In this document: positions 23,801 to 49,254 of the stretch, one piece after another
Numbering within the stretch: position 1 is the first letter of the stretch
Layout: every line of letters begins with the position of its first letter
Source: Hirundichthys speculiger
Lineage: Eukaryota > Chordata > Actinopteri > Beloniformes > Exocoetidae
DNA: 64,000 nucleotides
Assembly: GCA_018398805.1 (NCBI GenBank)
Contig: JAGFBZ010002340.1
Coordinates: 53,501 to 117,500 of the forward strand
Reading direction: 5' to 3'
Translations under genes and position numbers: made by a program
The notes under the pieces: model-generated
Databases searched by the model: none
What the model saw: the letters and a program-made list of their open reading frames with translations, nothing else
Told to the model about the DNA's origin: nothing

Positions 23801-24751
23801 GTTGTAAAATATTGAATTTTGTTTAAATACAACTTTCCGTCCTAAAACTCAATAATTTTTCCTTTAAATCTGATTTTTTTTAATATCGTAACCTGTTGTT
23901 GTAAACAGCTAATTTAACAACTTAACTTGGTTGTAAAATATCTACTTTATATTAACTATTTTACATAAAAGCACAACTTTATGTCCTAAAATCACAAGGT
24001 TTTTAAAAGTGTGACTTTTGTAGAAATGCATGATTTTTTTTTTTTGGGTAAAAACATTTTAGTTGTTGAATCTTTTCTGACGTCAGACTGATGCTCAACA
24101 GCCATCATGGTTATTTCTAAAACCTCCAACATCTAGAAACGTCTCTTTCTGCAGAAAGCTCTCAGCTGAGGCTGAAGGGGGAGGAGCTTAGCCACCAGCT
24201 GCAGTTTACCTGTGCAGGTGGCTGCTGGGACTCAGGTGTGTTTAGTTACACGTCAGATAGATCAGATTAACGCTGTCGTTCTTCAGATAAACTCAGTTTA
24301 GATCTCAGACGTCAGCGGTTCAAGTTTCAGCTGCGGTTTTATGGTTTTATGTGAAACCGAGCAGAGCGGCTGCCACGGTTCTGGACTCTGGGACCCACCC
24401 ATCCTGGGGAAGACCACGTGGTACCGGGTTCCACACTGAGGGCAGCTGACCGGCGCTGCGCTGTTGGACTTCTGCTTCTCATCCAGCCAGCGCTGCAGAC
24501 ACGACTGGTGGATCCACTTGGTACAACCTTTACATCTGCAGGGACTCACCCACTCAGCCCCGCGGTCGTCACGCTCGCTGGAGAAACACACCCAGCAGTG
24601 TCTGCAGGAGAGACAGAACCTTCAGCACCAGAACAGAACCTTCAGCACCAGAACAGAACCTTCAGCACCAGAACAGAAGCACGAATAGGATTCAGTGTCT
24701 TCAAATATCAGAAAAACATTACTTCTCAGTGATTTCTTCAGCAGTGGCCAT
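17808..24751 (-). CDS. marchf5l: RING-CH E3 ubiquitin ligase MARCH5-like, 6 coding exons
   Basis: Coding exons on the minus strand: 24723-24751, 24399-24601, 20169-20299, 19926-20097, 18854-19020, 17808-17972. They total 867 nt, 288 residues plus TGA, and all splice phases agree. Exon 1 is only 29 nt (MATAEEITE, then a split Lys). The RING-CH zinc finger follows at about 11-65: CWVCF, PCRCKGCTKWIHQSCLQRW, CPQC, a C4HC3 pattern. Four hydrophobic segments follow: AAVGVLVGTVYWSAVTYGAV, DPLFLLMGLPTIPVLLVLGK, LCGALIFPSVASLVGRLMF and GGVVFVLIKGVLKVYF. The tail is acidic and ends DDSEDSGNE. MARCH5 proteins sit in the mitochondrial outer membrane and ubiquitinate fission, fusion and MAVS-pathway proteins (family knowledge). 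The CRCKGCTKW finger and acidic tail fit the fish march5-like paralogue better than march5 itself, but the paralogue call is less certain than the family. The linker encoded around the 19926/19020 junction looks more divergent than the rest. Confidence 0.92.
18117..18787. repeat. 31-bp minisatellite in marchf5l intron 5
   Basis: About 21 highly homogeneous units starting CTGATGTTGGGCCACACCCA and continuing CAGACCCGTGG. It fills most of the 0.88-kb intron. The CCACACCC box in each unit is a KLF-type motif. The minus strand is open in several frames because the units lack stops. Confidence 0.97.
19048..19890. repeat. 6-bp-based minisatellite in marchf5l intron 4
   Basis: Runs of AGGACC/AGAACC hexamers punctuated by GACTCAGGTCACATGACAGC at varying spacing (about 50-120 bp). 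This is a compound array with a longer unit built from hexamers. It ends about 35 bp from the exon 4 donor. Confidence 0.94.
20565..23787. repeat. 22-bp minisatellite, 3.2 kb, marchf5l intron 2
   Basis: About 145 units of CAGATCAACTAATAAACAAC plus CT, the longest array in the window. Variants (TAGTAAAC, TAATAACC, CAATGAAT, CAAGTAAAC, CATCAGATC lacking one segment) recur in the same order in blocks of several hundred bp. The last ~950 bp is dominated by the CAAGTAAAC type. Confidence 0.97.
23788..24398. other. marchf5l intron 2 remainder
   Basis: AT-rich intron sequence with no recognised element, running to the RING exon at 24399. Confidence 0.5.
24613..24675. repeat. 20-bp triplication in marchf5l intron 1
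   Basis: Three copies of AACCTTCAGCACCAGAACAG inside the 121-bp intron separating the 29-nt first coding exon from the RING exon. Confidence 0.9.
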
Positions 24752-25069
24752 GCTAGTGAACAGAACCCATCAGACTGGACCAGAACCTGCAGAACAGAAC
24801 CAGAACCTGTATAACAGTTACACCTCCATCAGATTAGCTGACTCTCAACCTGCAGGGACAGTTTTGTCCACCAGGGGGCACCGACACACTGGTGATCATT
24901 TATCTACACGCTACAAGATAATAACACATTAAATTAAAATGAATATTCTCAGTAAAATAAAAAAATATGAAGTAACCATAGAACAAGAGTAAATAAAAAG
25001 AAATGTAAAAAGATATTTTATGTAAAAGGTTATATAAACAAACTAAATAATATTATATATGTAATATAT

Positions 25070-25133
25070 CCATCCATCTATTATCTATACCTGCTTAATC
25101 CTCTGCAGGGTCACGCAGATCTGCTGGAACATA
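25070..25133. mobile_element. Dispersed teleost repeat fragment (copy 1)
   Basis: CCATCCATCTATTATCT followed by GCTTAATCCTCTGCAGGGTC and GATCTGCTGGA. The same family occurs in longer form at 52190-52640 and in part at 60816-61020. It lies in the untranslated intron or upstream DNA of marchf5l. Confidence 0.55.
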
Positions 25134-25159
25134 TCCCTTTATGTAATATATATTATATA

Positions 25160-25290
25160 TAATTATAATCAGAATCAGAATCAACTTTATTGCCAAGTAC
25201 GATTTTACACATACGAGGAATTTGTTGTGGCGATTATGGCGCATGCAATTAAGGATAAAATATAACAAACAATGTAAACTAAAAATATTA
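25160..25290 (-). mobile_element. LINE (L2-like) 3' end
   Basis: On the minus strand this reads AATTCCTCGTATGTGTAAAA, then TACTTGGCAATAAAGTTGAT, ending in CTGATT repeats. That is the usual 3' terminus of fish L2-type retrotransposons. Only the tail is present. Confidence 0.5.
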
Positions 25291-25719
25291 CAATATAAAT
25301 ATATATACACAAACTGTTTTTTGCATTAAGAGCAGAATGACCAATATATATATATGTAGTTATATACATTTAATCAGTTCATAAATATAATTAGAATTGT
25401 AAAAGATAACATTTATTTTAGTTAATTAATTCATTAAAATGAACAAATACTGAGAAATCTTTGTAAAGAAACAAACTTGACCTCTGAACCTGAATTCAAA
25501 TTTTATTTCTCTACATCTTTTACACTTTCAAGCAGCACGAGCCCCGTTCTCACTGACGTCACATCCTCCAGTTCTGATGCTAACAGTTAGCTCCGGACGC
25601 TAAAATAACTTAAATAATGAGTTTCTAACATCAAAAACAGTCGCATAGAAGCTCAACAAACACCAGTCTGATCGGTTTACGGAGCAGCCGTGACTGACAG
25701 GAAACAAACTTCCACCTAC
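25291..25719. other. AT-rich DNA upstream of the marchf5l coding exons
   Basis: Probably the intron following the untranslated first exon. No other feature recognised. Confidence 0.4.
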
Positions 25720-25850
25720 CGGACATAATCCGGACAGAAATCCACCGTTGATGAACTTCGACCGGTGAATTTTATTGTGTTTTTAACTCTGACGACTGTC
25801 AGAAAGACCCGCCTCCGCTGGTCTTTCTTGGTTTCTGATTGGCCAACGGC
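25720..25850 (-). promoter_or_regulatory. Probable marchf5l non-coding first exon and promoter
   Basis: On the minus strand a consensus donor (CCG then GTAGGT) ends at 25720. A plausible acceptor (TTCACTAG) lies one base before the coding ATG at 24751. A CCAAT box (minus strand, 25838-25842) lies just upstream. This suggests an untranslated first exon of about 70-100 nt and a TATA-less promoter. The adjacent sequence holds the palindrome at 25855-25893. Confidence 0.4.
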
Positions 25851-25854
25851 TTTG

Positions 25855-25923
25855 ACGTTTCCTGAACACAACAATGTTGTGTTCAGGAAACGTGAAGACA
25901 ACAGTGTTGTGTTCAGGAAACGT
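25855..25923. repeat. Near-perfect 19-bp-arm palindrome with a third arm copy
   Basis: Arms 25855-25873 and 25875-25893 are perfect reverse complements around a single A. The right arm is repeated directly at 25905-25923. Each arm contains the core TTCCTGAA (or TTCAGGAA), a dyad of the TTC-N2-GAA type. It lies beside the CCAAT box of the putative marchf5l promoter. Confidence 0.85.
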
Positions 25924-26079
25924 GGAAAATATAGGAGAATTGAAACGCGGGAGGTTTTTCATCAGTGAGTCGTGATCTAAGTTTAAAATGGGATTAAAAA
26001 CAATTTGTTGATTTTATATTGTTATTATTCCATTGGAAAGTCATTGATCACTCCTTTATTACTATTGATTTAAGCTGAT

Positions 26080-26760
26080 CATTTATTACCATTTCTCAGG
26101 TTTATTACTGTATATGATTCTGTTCCAAAACTACTTCTTCTCCTCTCAGCTGTTCTCTTCAGAGTTCTCCTCAGTTGAATCATCTCATCCATCCTCTCCA
26201 TCCTCGTCTCTTCATCTCCTCTTCCTCTCCATCCATAAATCTCCTCTCTGGTCTTCCTCCAGACCTCCTGTTCCAGTTCCAGCCTCATCATCCTTCTCCA
26301 GATATCTTCTCCATCCCTCCTCAGTTCACGTCCAAACCATCTCAGTCTGGTTCTTCTCTCCAGAACATCTAACATGTTCTGTCCCTCTGATGTTCTCCTT
26401 CTTGATTCTCTCCATCCTGGTTCCTCCCAGAGAGAACCTCAACATCTGAACCTCTGTCTCCTGTCTTCTCCTCAGGACCTCAGTCTCTGAAACAACAGCA
26501 TCTCAGGTCTCATCTCAGGTCTCACCACCATCTTCTACACCTTTACTTTCATTCTGATCAAACTCTTTTATCACTCTTTTCTCCACCTGTTCCATCCTGC
26601 TCCAACACTCTTCTTCACCTCTTTTCTTCATCCTCTGTTTCTCTGGACTGTTGAACCTCAGTTCTTCAACTCCTCCTCCTCCTCTCTGCTCCCTGTAGTC
26701 TCTCCGTTCCTCTCTGGTTCCTCTCATTCACTCATCTATTCTGTCTGCAGCTGACCTTCA
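26080..26760 (-). pseudogene. Decayed LINE reverse-transcriptase ORF, C-terminal part
   Basis: Read on the minus strand, fragments in shifting frames spell motifs of the C-terminal tail of RTE-type LINE proteins: VQMLRFSLGGTRMERI, then RTRLRWFGRELRRDGEDIW and RRMMRLELEQ. Frameshifts and stops break it. The matching upstream part of the same element lies at about 27920-28150, with a minisatellite in between. Confidence 0.65.
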
Positions 26761-26789
26761 TTCCTTTCATCTCCAGGTCAGACCTCCAC

Positions 26790-27910
26790 CTCTCTAGATG
26801 TTCCTCCACCTCTCGAGATGTTCCTCCACCTCTAGATGTTCCTCCACCTCTAGATGTTCCTCCATCTCTCTAGAAGCTCCTCCACCTCTCTAGATGTTCC
26901 TCCACCTCTAGATGTTCCTCCACCTCTCTAGAAGCTCCTCCACCTCTCTAGATGTTCCTCCACCTGTCTAGATGTTCCTCCACCTCTCTAGATGTTCCTC
27001 CACCTCTCTAGATGTTCCTCCACCTCTCTAGATGTTCCTTCGCCTCTCTAGGTGTTCCTCTGCCTCTCTAGATGTTCCTCCACCTCTCTAGATGTTCCTC
27101 CACCTCTAGATGTTCCTCCGCCTCTCTAGATGTTCCTCCACCTCTCTAGATGTTCCTCCACCTGTCTAGATGTTCCTCCACCTGTCTAGATGTTCCTCCA
27201 TCTCTCTAGATGTTCCTCCACCTCTCTAGATGTCCCTCCACCTCTAGATGTTCCTCCACTCTAGATGTTCCTCCACCTCTAGATGTTCCTCCACCTCTCT
27301 AGATGTTCCTCCACCTCTCTAGATGTTCCTCCACCTCTAGATGTTCCTCCACCTCTAGATGTTCCTCTGCCTCTCTAGATGTTCCTCCACCTCTTTAGAT
27401 GTTCCTCCTCCTCTCTAGATGTCCCTCCACCTCTAGATGTTCCTCCACCTCTCTAGAAGCTCCTCCACCTCTCTAGATGTTCCTCCACCTCTAGTTATTC
27501 TTCCACCTCTAGATGTTCCTCCACCTCTCTAGAAGCTCCTCCACCTCTAGATGTTCCTCCACCTCTCTAGAAGCTCCTCCACCTCTCTAGATGTTCCTCC
27601 ACCTCTAGATGTTCCTCCGCCTCTGTAGATGTTCCTCCACCTCTCTAGAAGCTCCTCCACCTCTAGATGTTCCTTCACCTCTCTAGAAGCTCCTCCACCT
27701 CTCTAGATGTTCCTCCACCTCTCTAGAAGCTCCTCCACCTCTAGATGTTCCTCCACCTCTCTAGAAGCTCCTCCACCTCTCTAGATGTTCCTCCACCTCT
27801 CTAGATGTTCCTCCACCTCTAGATGTCCTTCCACCTCTCTAGATGTTCCTCCGCCTCTGTAGATGTTCCTCCACGTCTCTAGATGTTCCTCCACCTCTCG
27901 ATGTTCCTCC
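26790..27910. repeat. 20-bp (16-20) minisatellite within a LINE
   Basis: About 58 units of GATGTTCCTCCACCTCTCTA, with shorter copies lacking one CTCT and a variant AAGCTCCTCC. Strongly pyrimidine-rich on the plus strand. It sits between two collinear pieces of one decayed LINE. Confidence 0.95.
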
Positions 27911-27919
27911 ACCTCTCTC

Positions 27920-28150
27920 TTCAGTCCTCTCAGTGTCCCACTTCTTCTTACTTCACCTCTTTCTCTGTTCATCCTCCTGCACTTCCTCCTTCCACCACCA
28001 AGTCTCCTTGTCTCCTTTCCTACCAGATGTTCCTCCAAGTCCTCTCCTACCTGTCTCCCTGATCACATCAGCTGTAGTGGTCCAGTCACCTGGAAGCTCC
28101 ACCTGATCATCCAGAATCTGTCTCTCTCCTACCACTTATTTTCTTCTAAA
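27920..28150 (-). pseudogene. Decayed LINE ORF, endonuclease to reverse-transcriptase linker
   Basis: On the minus strand the frame contains WTTTADVIRETGRRGLGGTS and GDKETWWWKEEVQEDEQRKR. The KETWWW-EEVQ signature is typical of RTE-like LINEs in animals. Fragmentary and not functional. Confidence 0.65.
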
Positions 28151-28449
28151 ACGAATCCTTTTTATAATATTACCACGACTTCTTAAAAAAAATAATTTAA
28201 TTAATAATTCATTAAAATGCAATTGCAATTCTTGTCCTGAAATTAGGATTTTTCTATTGTAACAATTACAAATCTTGCTGTCAAAAGCAACAACTTATGA
28301 AGAAAAACAACTTTATGTAGTAAAATAGTAATAATAACTTTGTATCTTTGAAACTTGTGCTAAAATTACAAATTTATGTTGTAAAATGTATGTTGTAGAG
28401 TCACGAATTTTAGTCGACTTCGTAGAAGTATATATTAGTGACAGACGTC
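28151..28449. other. AT-rich intergenic DNA
   Basis: No recognised feature between the LINE remnant and the actr1b promoter. Confidence 0.5.
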
Positions 28450-28780
28450 GCGGCGGTTTTGACTACAAACATGGTTCCCTTAACTTACGCGTGGCTGGTC
28501 CATTATCAGCGCTCTGATTGGTTCAAACGTCTGTCGGTCAGAAATGTCGCCTCAGATCATTGGTCTCCTTCACCATCAATCACAGACATATCCCGCCTAT
28601 GATGCTGTTGTTGTGGCGGGGTGGGAGGAGCTAGGCTCAGTGGCGGGCGGGGCTAGGCTCAGCGGCAGCAGCGGAGCGGCAGTCGATCGAGCTTTTTCCT
28701 TTTTACATGATTAAAAACACTAAACGGAGACGAAGACGCACGCGGATCAGTGGAAACGCACCTGAAGAAGTCTATCCGTC
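28450..28780 (+). promoter_or_regulatory. Probable actr1b promoter and 5' UTR
   Basis: A CpG-rich segment immediately upstream of the actr1b ATG with an inverted CCAAT box (ATTGG at 28517-28521) about 260 nt upstream. There are GC-box-like GGGCGGGGC motifs near 28650 and no TATA box. This fits a housekeeping gene. The transcription start was not determined. Confidence 0.5.
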
Positions 28781-44372
<15,592 letters not shown>

Positions 44373-44732
44373 GGGCGGGGTGGGGACTGTTACCATGGAA
44401 ACACCCCCTTCTTCCCCAGAACTGCCCTCAGACCACCCCCCCCCCATCATCAAATCGCTGGAAGCCTCTTGACATCAGCAGGAGCTCCGCCCCCTCCTCC
44501 TCCCACGCCACCTGTGAGGGCTGTCTGTTGGAGCGTTACCACGGTTACTGCAGCAGTCCAAGTATTATGGTGGCCCCGCCCCTACGTGTCTGGAGGGAAG
44601 GGGGCGGGACCGTCGTCAGAACATCGATCGCTGAAAGTTTCTGCTTCATTCCAGAAAAGTTAGATTTTTTATTTTTGTCAGTTTTTGTAGCTTTTTTTCC
44701 TTCAGACATCAGTTCGCTGCACATGACCCGAC
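44373..44732 (+). other. actr1b proximal 3' UTR
   Basis: Unique GC-rich then T-rich sequence after the actr1b TAG, up to the next array. No canonical AATAAA noticed. Confidence 0.5.
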
Positions 44733-45912
44733 ATGAAGACGTCAGGTGACCCGACCGTCGTCTGGTGACCCGAACCGTCGTCTGGTGACCCGAACCGTCG
44801 TCTGGTGACCCGAACCGTCGTCTGGTGACCCGATCCGTCGTCAGGTGACCCGAACCGTCGTCAGGTGACCCAAACCGTCGTCAGGTGACCGGACCGTTGT
44901 CTGGTGACCCGAACCGCCTGGTGACCCGAACCGTCGTCTGGTGACCCGGACCGTCGTCTGGTGACCCGATCCGTCGTCAGGTGACCCGGACCGTTGTCTG
45001 GTGACCCGAACCGCCTGGTGACCCGGACCGTCGTCAGGTGACCCGTACCGTCGTCTGATGACCCGAACCGTCGTCAGGTAACCCGGACCGTCGTCTGGTG
45101 ACCCGAACCGTCGTCTGGTGACCCGAACCGTCGTCTGGTGACCCGAACCGTCGTCAGGTGACCCGTACCGTCATCTGGTGACCCGAACCGTCGTCAGGTG
45201 ACCCAAACCGTCATTAGGTCACCTGGACCGTCGCCAGGTGATCTGAACCGTCATAAGGTGACCCGATCTGTCGTCTGGTGACCCGAACCGTCGTCTGGTG
45301 ACCCGAACCGTCGTCTGGTGACCCGGACCGTCGTCAGGTGACCCAAACCGTCATTAGGTCACCTGGACCGTCGCCAGGTGACCTGAACCGTCATAAGGTG
45401 ACCCGAACTGTCGTCTGGTTACCTTAACTGTCGTTTGGCAACCGTCGCCAGGTGACCCGACATGAAGACGTCAGGTGACCCAGACCGTCGCCAGGTGATC
45501 CGAACTGTCATCAGGTGACCCAGAACTGTCATCAGGTGACCCAGAACTGTCATTAGGTGACCCGAACCGTCGTCTGGTGATCTAAACTGTCATCCGGCAA
45601 CCGTCGCCAGGTGACCCGAACCGTCGTCTGGTGACCTGAACCGTCATCCGGCAACCGTCGCCAGGTGACCCGAACCGTCGTCAGGTGACTCGGACCGTCG
45701 TCAAGTGACCCGAACCGTCATTAGGTGACCCGGAACCATCGTCAGGTGACCCGGACCGTCACCAGGTGACCCAGACCGTCGTCAGGTGACCCGAACTGTC
45801 GTCAGGTGACCCAGACCGTCATCAGGTGACCCGGACCGTCGTCGGGTGACCTGACATGAAGACGTCAGGTGACCCGGACCGTCGTCTGGTGACCTGGAAC
45901 TATTGTCTAGCG
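44733..45912. repeat. 20-bp minisatellite downstream of actr1b
   Basis: About 58 units of GACCGTCGTCTGGTGACCCG with CAGGTGACC, ATTAGG and GCCAGG variants. Each unit carries GGTGACC. It may belong to a long 3' UTR. Confidence 0.95.
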
Positions 45913-46046
45913 ACCGTCATCTGTTAGCATCAGCAGCAACTCATCAACCGTCTTCACCAGAACGTTTCTGTTTCTGCTGACATGTGTGGATGAAGAAACG
46001 ACAGAAACACTTATTTATTTCTGTTCTTTAGTTCCCAAACGCGCTA

Positions 46047-46625
46047 ACAAGACGATGGAACGCGCTAACGAGATGAAGGAACGCGTTAACTAGACGGTGG
46101 AACACGTTAGCGAGACGATGGAACGCGTTAACCAGACGGTGGAACGCGTTAGCGAGACGATGGAACGTGTTAACCAGACGGTGGAACGCGTTAGCAAGAC
46201 GGTGGAACGTGTTAACCAGATGATGGAACGCGTTAACCAGACGGTGGAACGCGTTAACCAGACGATGGAACGTGTTAACCAGACGATGGAACGCGTTAAC
46301 CAGACGGTGGAACGCGTTAGCAAGACGATGGAACGTGTTAACCAGATGATGGAACGCGTTAACCAGACGGTGGAACGTGTTAACCAGACGATGGAACGCG
46401 TTAACCAGACGGTGGAACGCGTTAGCGAGACGATGGAAAGCGTTAACCAGACGATGGAACGCGTTAACCAGACGGTGGAACGCGTTAACCAGACGGTGGA
46501 ACGCGTTAACCAGACGATGGAACGCGTTAACCAGACGGTGGAACGCGTTAGCGAGACGATGGAAAGCGTTAACCAGACGGTGGAACGTGTTAACCAGACG
46601 GTGGAACGTGTAACCAGACAGTGGA
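46047..46625. repeat. 21-bp minisatellite with heptad coding potential
   Basis: About 28 units of CGTTAACCAGACGATGGAAC plus G. The period is exactly seven codons. The plus strand is open for 234 codons from 46097 with a heptad repeat ERVNQTM/ERVSETM, and the minus strand is also open for 241 codons. No splice or family evidence of a real gene. Confidence 0.96.
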
Positions 46626-47436
46626 ACGCGTTAGCCGGTTTATTTATGCGTCTGTCCTGGTTCTCTGCATGTTCACGCCTCTCGGTGGCTTCAAGCTGCT
46701 CCTCACAGCAACGAGACAGAAACATCAAACCACATCTAAAATATAGACGAGATGAAGGAATGAAAATGAAATCAAATATGGAAAACAGAATTAACAGATG
46801 AATGAAGAGAAACAAAGAGATGAAAATGTTTCATCGTCCAAATATTTCTACATTTACTGGAATTCACTTTTGTTCTTTTCTAGATGTTTATTTCTCATTC
46901 TTTGAAAAAAATTACTCAATAAATCTGGATCTAAAATATATATTTAACGGTTCTTTCAGTTCCTGCAGGAATCTGGACTCTCCTGAACCCAGAACCCTGA
47001 ACCCAGAGGTTACAGCGGTCGGTAGATCTGAAACTTTGTCTCTCAAAGATTCAGGAGGTTTGGAAACGCCGCACAGATGATCAGCAGAACTCATCCAGTC
47101 GGTCTACACCGGAGACCGTTAACGGGAAGGTGACCCAACAGGCGGGAAGGTGACCCGACCGACGACCTGAGCGCCTCATTTCCCATCATCCTCCCTGTAA
47201 AATCTCGGCTCTGACGATGATTCTTGCGTGTTTTTGTGGCAACAGCGGGTCGTTGGCCTGGTTGTTGGCCGGTATCCTGCTGCGTCAGCGTTGGAGCGTC
47301 CACGTCGTCTGCTTTTGCGTGTTTTTAAAAAAAAGAATCTAATATAAAAAAAAAGGGTAAATAAAGGTTGTAAAGTGTGTTCAGCCTCGTGTCCAGGAAC
47401 CACGGTGGGATTACCATGCTACATCTGGACTCTACT
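46626..47436. other. Intergenic or 3' UTR DNA
   Basis: Unique-looking sequence with two AATAAA motifs (46918 and 47360). No exon recognised. Confidence 0.45.
46918..46923 (+). terminator. Possible distal polyadenylation signal of actr1b
   Basis: AATAAA on the plus strand, 2.5 kb beyond the actr1b stop; another lies at 47360-47365. Two arrays lie between the stop codon and these sites, so use of either would give an unusual repeat-filled 3' UTR. I did not see a convincing AATAAA nearer the stop codon, but a variant signal may be used. Confidence 0.25.
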
Positions 47437-48400
47437 GGTGACTTTGACTCTTGTTGACTTTGACTCCACTGTTGACTTTGACTCCACTGTTGACTTTGAC
47501 TTTGACTCTACTGTTGTCTTTGACTCCACTGGTGACTTTGACTCTGTTGACTTTTAGATTTCTGGTGACTTTGACTCCACTGTTGACTTTGACTCTACTG
47601 GAGACTTTGACTCTACTGTTGACTTTGACTCTACTGTTGACTTTGACTCTACTGGAAACTTTGACTCCACTGTTGACTTTGATTCCACTGGTGACTTTGA
47701 CTCTGTTGTCTTTTAGATTTCTGGTGACTTTGACTCTACTGGTGACTTTGAATCTACTGGAGACTTTGACTCTACTGGTGACTTTGAATCTACTGAAGAC
47801 TTGACTCCACTGTGACTTTGATTAACTGGAACTTGACTTTCTGACTTGACTCACTGTTGACTTTGACTTTGGTTGACTTGAACTTCTGTCTTTTTTTAGA
47901 TTTCTGGTGACTTTGACTCTACTGGTGACTTTGAATCTACTGGAGACTTTGACTCTACTGGTGACTTTGACTCTACTGGTGACTTTGACTCTACTGGAGA
48001 CTTTGACTCCACTGTTGACTTTGACTCCACTGTTGACTTTGATTCTACTGGTGACTTTGACTCTACTGGTGACTTTGAGATTTCTGGTGACTTTGACTCC
48101 ACTGGTGACTCTGACTCTACTGGTGACTTTGACTCTACTGGTGACTTTGACTCCACTGTTGACTTTAACTCTTTTGTTGACTTTGACTCTACTGGTGACT
48201 TTGACTCTTTTGTTGACTTTGACTCTACTAGTGACTTTGACTCCACAGTTGACTTTGATTCTACTGTTGACTTTGAGATTTCTGGTGACTTTGACTCCAC
48301 TGGTGACTTTGACGCTGACTCTACTGGTGACTTTGACTCTACTGGTGACTTTGACTCTTTTGACTTTGACTCTTCTGTTGATTCTGTCGGCTTTTACTTT
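47437..48400. repeat. 18-bp minisatellite
   Basis: About 54 units of GACTTTGACTCTACTGGT, with a shorter 12-bp TTGACTTTGACT variant and a TTTAGATTTCTGGT insert recurring at several points. A decayed stretch near 47795-47890 splits the array. Confidence 0.95.
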
Positions 48401-49250
48401 TTGACTCAGTAAATAAATAAGTTAATGGCTGCTGCTTGGAGCTGCTGTCCTTCATTTGTCTCATGTTTTATGTCCTTGACGGTTTCTGTTTTTATGTCTG
48501 AGGGGTTGGACGGTTTGAGGTAAAGGTCTGTTGAAAAAAACATCTTATTTTACAGAACTCAGTTTTTTCTAAACTTCTAATTTTAGGAAGTACGAGATCT
48601 GGCAAGTGTTACGGAAACGTGGCGCCTTACGGCCCACAGCTCAGCGGGACCTTTCTGTTTTTTGTAAATGTGGGGTTTCGTGCCGTCGTGACACTAACCT
48701 GGATGTGAAATCTGGTCTCTTGGTTATTACCGACTCCATCATCGTATGAGTTCGGGACACGTAGTCGTCTGGGGAGTTATCTCAAGGTTTCGTTGTTTTT
48801 CAGACAGTTGTTAAAGGTGATTGTGTCTCAGCTCCTCACTCCTCGTCAGCTGTTCAGTGATGTGAGTAAATGACCGTCTCCTGTTAGTAAAGATTAAATT
48901 CACCTGCACTCCAGTCGTTGTCAAGTCTTATTAATTGTTTGACTGCCTCACTAGAAACCATCATATTACAGCTAAAAATAAGAATTATTTTTTCCATTAC
49001 AGCTAAATAATAATAAGGTCGACCCAAAGGGCTTTTGGTCATGAATGCATCTTGGTAAGACTGTAGCGGGTCGTCTGTGGTGTCAGAGTTTGGACCGACC
49101 CAACGACAGCAGCAGTTTGACCTTAAGAGGCTTCCGTAGTCGACTAGCCAATGGAAACAAACGTTCTTCCAGAAAAGCACAGAAGGCCTTGTGATGTGGT
49201 TCTACAGCAGCTCCAGTCCCACAGACAGATTCAGAGCAGAACGCTGGTAA
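48401..49250. other. Intergenic DNA
   Basis: No array. A 98-codon minus-strand open frame (48884-49180) has no recognisable domain, and I cannot support it as a gene. Confidence 0.45.
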
Positions 49251-49254
49251 GTTC

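Noticed and set aside
44733..45912. Nuclear-receptor response-element array from repeated GGTGACC
   Set aside because: The half-site match is weak (AGGTCA is the consensus) and spacing simply follows the 20-bp unit.
48884..49180. 98-codon minus-strand open frame
   Set aside because: No recognisable domain, codon bias or splice context; not supported as a gene.
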